In this document: one piece after another, positions 60,217 to 64,000 of the stretch
How the letters are laid out: the number at the start of each line of letters is the position of its first letter
Position numbering within the stretch: position 1 is the stretch's first letter
NCBI RefSeq assembly: GCF_900536025.1
Contig: NZ_UNOZ01000013.1
Coordinates: forward strand, 310,001-374,000
Reading direction: 5' to 3'
Length of the DNA: 64,000 nucleotides
Source of the DNA: Pseudomonas reidholzensis
Lineage (GTDB): Bacteria; Pseudomonadota; Gammaproteobacteria; Pseudomonadales; Pseudomonadaceae
The notes under the pieces: generated by a model
Told to the model about the DNA's origin: nothing
The model's database searches: none
The model's input: the letters and a program-made list of their open reading frames with translations, nothing else
Position numbers and translations under genes: made by a program

Positions 60217-60292
60217 GTGGGCGTAGCTCAGTTGGTAGAGCGCCGGATTGTGATTCCGGTTGTCGTGGGTTCGATTCCCATCGTCCACCCCA
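60217..60292 (+). tRNA. tRNA-His (anticodon GTG), copy 1
   Basis: 76 nt plus an encoded G at -1 (60216). Acceptor GTGGGCG/CGTCCAC, anticodon loop TTGTGAT, T-arm GGTTCGATTCC, encoded CCA. A hairpin follows at 60302-60332. Confidence 0.95.
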
Positions 60293-60301
60293 TATTCTAC
60301 G

Positions 60302-60336
60302 AAGGCGCCTGGATTGTTGGATCTGGCGCCTTTGTT
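60302..60336 (+). terminator. Hairpin after first tRNA-His
   Basis: AAGGCGCC-N15-GGCGCCTT followed by TGTTTT. As tRNA-Leu follows, it is more likely a processing or partial-termination structure. Confidence 0.5.
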
Positions 60337-60349
60337 TTAAGTGTTGCAT

Positions 60350-60434
60350 GCGGACGTGGTGAAATTGGTAGACACACTGGATTTAGGTTCCAGCGGCGCA
60401 AGCTGTAAGAGTTCGAGTCTCTTCGTCCGCACCA
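60350..60434 (+). tRNA. tRNA-Leu (anticodon TAG)
   Basis: 85-nt type II tRNA: acceptor GCGGACG/CGTCCGC, anticodon loop with TAG in GGATTTAGGTTCC, long variable arm (CGGCGCAAGCTG), T-arm GTTCGAGTC and encoded CCA. Decodes CUA and CUG in part. Confidence 0.95.
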
Positions 60435-60470
60435 TGTTTTTGTAAGGTTTCAACGCAGTACCGCACTATG

Positions 60471-60546
60471 GTGGGCGTAGCTCAGTTGGTAGAGCGCCGG
60501 ATTGTGATTCCGGTTGTCGTGGGTTCGATTCCCATCGTCCACCCCA
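60471..60546 (+). tRNA. tRNA-His (anticodon GTG), copy 2
   Basis: Identical in sequence to copy 1, with encoded G at -1 (60470) and CCA. Flanks are also similar, suggesting duplication of the gene with its surroundings. Confidence 0.95.
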
Positions 60547-60554
60547 TATTTTTC

Positions 60555-60592
60555 AGAGGCGCCTTGATCGTGAGATCGGGCGCCTTTGTCGT
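60555..60592 (+). terminator. Terminator-like hairpin after second tRNA-His
   Basis: AGGCGCC and GGCGCCT arms enclose GATC-rich bases, followed by TTTG. Same design as the hairpin after the first tRNA-His; likely end of the tRNA transcript. Confidence 0.55.
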
Positions 60593-60700
60593 TTCTGCGC
60601 TGTGCGGATAAGGTACTTAAAGGTTTTGGTGGCTCCGGCCTAAGCTGATTTTTTGGGGATGGAGTTCCGTAATATCGTTCAGTCAGCATCCAGAGGCAGA

Positions 60701-61540
60701 ATGACCCACCGCTGTGCCGGAATGCCCGGCTTCCTTCTCGCGTTGGGCATGCTGGCAATCGCCGGCTGCCAGTCCCCTCGGGAAAATCTCGAAACCCTCG
60801 CGGCGGCCCATGGCCAGCGTGTCGAGGTGTTGCAGACCCGCGATTACCCCCTGGCCTACAGCGCTGCGCGTATCCCAGCCGCAGCTCCGCTGTTGCGGGT
60901 CTATCTGGAAGGGGATGGGCGTGCCTGGGCGACCGCTACCCAGCCGAGCCTGGACCCCAGCCCGCGGCACCTGATGCTCGCGCAGCTGGCGTTCGATGAC
61001 CCGCAGCCGTCGGTGTACCTGGCCCGGCCGTGCCAGTTCGTCACCGCGCCAGGCTGCACGCCGGCGATGTGGACCGCGCGGCGCTTCTCGCCCGAGGTGC
61101 TCGTCAGCCTCGAGCAGGCCCTTGATCAGCTCAAGCGGCGCTACGGTAACCAGGCGTTCGAACTGGTCGGCTACTCAGGGGGCGGTGCCCTGGCCTTGCT
61201 GCTGGCGGGGCGGCGTGATGATGTGCGGCAGGTGCAGACGCTGGCGGGCAATCTCAGCCCGGCTGAATGGGCGCGCGAGCTTGAGCTGACGCCCTTGCAG
61301 GGCTCGCTGGAGCCGCTGCAGTATCGCCAGCGCCTGGCGACGATCGCGCAGCGGCACCTGCTGGGCGGCGATGACCGGCAGGTGCCCGCCGCAGTGGCGG
61401 CGTATTATCGGCGCCAACTGGGCGCGGCCAGCTGTGCGCAGTTCGTTTCGATCGCCGGTGCCAGCCATGAGCAGGGCTGGGCGCAGGCCTGGCAGCAGTG
61501 GCGCAGCCGGCCGCTGCCGTGCGCAAATAGCCAGCAATAG
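60701..61540 (+). CDS. Alpha/beta-hydrolase-like lipoprotein
   Basis: 279-residue product from MTHRCAGMPGFLL (60701). The N-terminal signal ends in the lipobox AIAGC, so the protein is lipid-anchored. The hydrolase core shows the nucleophile elbow GYSGGGALALLL and a late His in IAGASHEQGW, with Asp in LGGDDRQVP. Substrate unknown; lipase or esterase is the general expectation. An in-frame upstream start (60653) lies in the leader region after the tRNAs. Confidence 0.78.
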   Translation: MTHRCAGMPGFLLALGMLAIAGCQSPRENLETLAAAHGQRVEVLQTRDYPLAYSAARIPAAAPLLRVYLEGDGRAWATATQPSLDPSPRHLMLAQLAFDDPQPSVYLARPCQFVTAPGCTPAMWTARRFSPEVLVSLEQALDQLKRRYGNQAFELVGYSGGGALALLLAGRRDDVRQVQTLAGNLSPAEWARELELTPLQGSLEPLQYRQRLATIAQRHLLGGDDRQVPAAVAAYYRRQLGAASCAQFVSIAGASHEQGWAQAWQQWRSRPLPCANSQQ

Positions 61541-61635
61541 CCTCCGTGCGTCATGCCCTCTGGTGGCGACCTTATAAAAGCTGATAGATTTCAGTCGGTT
61601 GAAATTCCGGCTGGTTGGCCGGCAAGGAGTTACCC

Positions 61636-61941
61636 ATGATTGCCAAAGAAGCTCGCCAGGCGCTGGCGCTGCAACGTTTCGCCGAGGCCAATCCGCAGAT
61701 GCTCGAGGAAATCCGCGCGCTGGATGCCCGCGAGCAGGCTCAGCAGATCGAGTGGGCCTTCGAGGATGCGGCGCAGGAGCAGGGCATCGAGCCCTGGGAG
61801 TTGGCCCTGCAGTTGATCGCCGAAAGCCCTGAGCAGCTGCAGGCGATGCGCCTGGAGGTCCATCGCGAGGTGGCCGAAGCGCTGGGTATGGCGTGGGAAG
61901 AGTACTGCGCGTTCAACGAGATCGATCCCGAGCAGGGCTGA
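61636..61941 (+). CDS. Conserved small cytosolic protein (DUF6388-like)
   Basis: 101-residue acidic, helical protein from MIAKEARQALALQRFAEANP; AAGGAG lies 6 nt before ATG 61636. Segments QIEWAFEDAAQEQGIEPWEL and WEEYCAFNEIDPEQG recall a small family found in Pseudomonas; the DUF number is from memory. No motif or membrane segment reveals a function. It stands alone between the hydrolase and tig. Confidence 0.65.
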   Translation: MIAKEARQALALQRFAEANPQMLEEIRALDAREQAQQIEWAFEDAAQEQGIEPWELALQLIAESPEQLQAMRLEVHREVAEALGMAWEEYCAFNEIDPEQG

Positions 61942-62181
61942 CGATCGGTTGCGCTGCAGTTGTTTGACAAGGTTTTTCAGTCGCGCGCCGTGAACAGTGG
62001 CGCGCAGCCCTAACGGAGAGGGTCTGGCGCTCAATCGCCCGGGCCCTTGAATGAAATCGATCGGCGTGCTTTCCCGTCGTCCCGAGTGGGGTGACTTCTG
62101 GTGCGTGAGTCACTAGAATGTTTGCCCTTGATTCTGGAGTCGGGCTATCGCCGGCTAACGTCTGTGCAACGAGGAATATCC

Positions 62182-63495
62182 ATGCAAGTTTCGGTTGAAA
62201 ACACTTCCGCTCTCGAGCGCCGCATGACCATCGCCGTCCCGGCCGAGCGCGTCGAGACCGAAGTCACCAAGCGTCTGCAACAGACTGCCCGTCGCGCCAA
62301 GGTCCCAGGCTTCCGTCCTGGCAAGGTGCCAATGAGCGTCATCCGTCAGCGCTACGAAGCCGACGCCCGTCAGGAAGCCTTCGGCGACCTGATCCAGTCG
62401 TCCTTCTACGAAGCCGTTGTCGAGCAGAAGCTGAACCCGGCTGGCGCTCCGGCCGTCGAGCCGAAGTCCTTCGAAAAAGGCAAGGACCTGGAATTCGTCG
62501 CAATCTTCGAAGTGTTCCCTGAGTTCACCGTTGCCGGCTTCGACTCGATCAACGTCGAGCGCCTGAGCGCCGAAGTGGCCGACGCCGACCTGGACAACAT
62601 GCTCGAAGTCCTGCGCAAGCAGAACACCCGCTTCGAAATCGTCGAGCGCGCTGCGCAGAACGACGACCAGGTCAACATCGACTTCGTTGGCAAGGTCGAC
62701 GGCGTCGAGTTCGCCGGTGGTTCGGCCAAGGGCACCCAGCTGGTGCTGGGTTCCGGCCGCATGATCCCAGGCTTCGAAGATGGCCTGGTTGGCGCCAAAG
62801 CTGGCGAAGAGCGCGTTGTCAACGTGACCTTCCCAGAGGACTACCAGAACCTCGACCTGGCCGGCAAGGCCGCCGAGTTCACCATCACCGTCAACAGTGT
62901 TTCGGCGCCACAGCTGCCTGAGCTGAACGAAGAATTCTTCGCCCAGTTCGGCATCAAGGAATCGACCCTGGAAGGCTTCCGCACCGAAGTTCGCAAGAAC
63001 ATGGAGCGTGAACTGCGCCAGGCGATCAAGACCAAGGTGAAAAACCAGGTCATGGACGGTCTGCTGGCCGCCAACCCGATCGAAGTGCCGAAAGCGCTGC
63101 TGGAAAACGAAGTCAACCGTCTGCGCGTGCAAGCGGTTCAGCAGTTCGGTGGCAACATCAAGCCTGAGCAACTGCCGGTCGAGCTGTTCGAAGAGCAAGC
63201 CAAGCGTCGCGTCGTGCTGGGCCTGATCGTCGCTGAAGTGGTCAAGCAGTTCGACCTCAAGCCTGACGAAGACAAGGTTCGCGAAATGATCCAGGAAATG
63301 GCTTCCGCCTACCAGGAGCCAGAGCAGGTCATCAGCTGGTACTACAAGAACGACCAGCAAATGAACGAAGTGCGTTCGGTTGTGCTTGAAGAACAAGTTG
63401 TGGATACTGTCCTGCAGAAAGCGACTGTGACCGACAAATCGGTCTCGTACGAAGATGCAGTAAAACCAGCACAGGCTCCTGCCGAAGCTGAGTAA
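62182..63495 (+). CDS. tig: Trigger factor
   Basis: Ribosome-bound chaperone and prolyl isomerase, 437 residues. The N-terminal ribosome-binding domain has the signature GFRPGKVP; the FKBP-like domain follows ([32 protein letters not shown]) and a helical C-terminal domain. ATG 62182 with CGAGGA before it gives the normal length. clpP follows, the classic tig-clpP order of the protein quality-control locus. Confidence 0.97.
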   Translation: MQVSVENTSALERRMTIAVPAERVETEVTKRLQQTARRAKVPGFRPGKVPMSVIRQRYEADARQEAFGDLIQSSFYEAVVEQKLNPAGAPAVEPKSFEKGKDLEFVAIFEVFPEFTVAGFDSINVERLSAEVADADLDNMLEVLRKQNTRFEIVERAAQNDDQVNIDFVGKVDGVEFAGGSAKGTQLVLGSGRMIPGFEDGLVGAKAGEERVVNVTFPEDYQNLDLAGKAAEFTITVNSVSAPQLPELNEEFFAQFGIKESTLEGFRTEVRKNMERELRQAIKTKVKNQVMDGLLAANPIEVPKALLENEVNRLRVQAVQQFGGNIKPEQLPVELFEEQAKRRVVLGLIVAEVVKQFDLKPDEDKVREMIQEMASAYQEPEQVISWYYKNDQQMNEVRSVVLEEQVVDTVLQKATVTDKSVSYEDAVKPAQAPAEAE

Positions 63496-63520
63496 CCTGC
63501 AGCTATCGTAGGAAACCCCC

Positions 63521-63546
63521 ACAAGCCAGCCTTCGCGCTGGCTTGT
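63521..63546 (+). terminator. Hairpin between tig and clpP
   Basis: ACAAGCCAGC-CTTCGC-GCTGGCTTGT is a perfect 10-bp stem with a stable 6-nt loop but no T run. It likely attenuates rather than fully ends tig transcription. Confidence 0.6.
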
Positions 63547-63586
63547 GCGTTATCAAGCCATGACTATTTGGGAGTGAGTGCAGGAC

Positions 63587-64000
63587 ATGTCCCGCAATTC
63601 TTATATTCAGCAGAGCTCTGACATCCAGGCCGCAGGCGGCCTGGTCCCGATGGTTATCGAGCAGTCCGCCCGTGGCGAACGCGCCTATGACATCTACTCG
63701 CGCCTGTTGAAGGAGCGAGTGATCTTCCTGGTAGGTCCTGTAGAAGACTACATGGCCAACCTGGTCGTGGCGCAGATGCTGTTCCTCGAAGCGGAAAACC
63801 CGGACAAGGATATCCATCTCTACATCAACTCGCCGGGCGGTTCGGTGACTGCGGGCATGTCGATCTACGACACCATGCAGTTCATCAAGCCGGATGTCTC
63901 GACCATCTGCATCGGCCAGGCCTGCAGCATGGGCGCCTTCCTGTTGACCGCGGGTGCCAAGGGCAAGCGTCACTGCCTGCCGAACTCGCGCGTCATGATC
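63587..64000 (+). CDS. clpP: ATP-dependent Clp protease proteolytic subunit, 3' end cut by window
   Basis: Serine protease subunit that works with ClpX/ClpA. I read it by hand to the window end (138 codons): [20 protein letters not shown], then [18 protein letters not shown] and the active-site serine in [11 protein letters not shown], then [13 protein letters not shown] with the catalytic His region beginning. GGGAG-like bases precede ATG 63587. clpX and lon are expected beyond the edge. Confidence 0.96.
   Translation, partial: MSRNSYIQQSSDIQAAGGLVPMVIEQSARGERAYDIYSRLLKERVIFLVGPVEDYMANLVVAQMLFLEAENPDKDIHLYINSPGGSVTAGMSIYDTMQFIKPDVSTICIGQACSMGAFLLTAGAKGKRHCLPNSRVMI

Overview
The window is a GC-rich Pseudomonas chromosome segment, most likely P. 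putida group. The evidence is the tig-clpP block with folD and a tRNA cluster beside it, a free-standing fdsGBAD-type formate dehydrogenase operon, three large chemoreceptors, and many Pseudomonas REP palindromes (GCGGGCAAGCCCGC and GCGGGTAAACCCGC types). Species was not determined; this rests on gene content and repeats only.

Layout. 1-5115: amino-acid ABC uptake genes, a LysR regulator and the divergent pxpABC 5-oxoprolinase operon. 5125-8956: yefM-yoeB, then an SRAP/YedK gene and umuDC diverging around one LexA box, then a parDE-like pair. 8973-10460: orphan sensor kinase. 10797-11736: a toxin-antitoxin-like locus with a frameshifted toxin gene and an unusual zinc-finger plus ribbon-helix-helix partner. 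12014-17146: formate dehydrogenase operon. 17263-19203: chemoreceptor. 19493-23600: catabolic island (IclR, MFS, 2-hydroxyacid dehydrogenase, RraA-like aldolase). 23661-24896: second MFS. 24955-25579: higBA. 25694-27829: arsRBC. 28108-33750: iron block (FepA-like receptor, DUF3649/PepSY/DUF3325 membrane genes, Tat-exported aminotransferase). 33909-39871: phosphatase-like gene, TauE, amino-acid type chemoreceptor, LysR with PACE efflux pump, lipoprotein. 40118-42915: two GntR regulators and a DctA paralogue. 43358-44923: PAS chemoreceptor. 45023-49864: a 1613-residue leucine-rich-repeat NEL-type E3 ubiquitin ligase-like effector. 49930-57879: a sigma-54 activator divergent from a complete glpSTPQUV-type glycerol ABC transporter, with a near-consensus sigma-54 promoter and TGTTCA repeats between them. 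57880-58971: repeat-rich intergenic stretch with a ~254-bp-arm inverted repeat. 58972-64000: folD, tRNA Arg-His-Leu-His, a lipoprotein hydrolase, a small conserved protein, tig and the start of clpP.

Most control sites fit a local regulator: a T-N11-A LysR box before pxpA, a palindrome before the PACE pump, a LexA box between yedK and umuD, palindromes before higB and arsR, FCD-GntR-like sites before dctA, and a sigma-54 promoter facing the AcoR-like activator. Four toxin-antitoxin loci lie between 5.1 and 25.6 kb, so the left part of the window is accessory, while 58.9-64 kb is core genome. The strongest leads for new biology are the zinc/RHH antitoxin locus, the NEL effector, the sigma-54 controlled glycerol-type transporter and the long inverted repeat.
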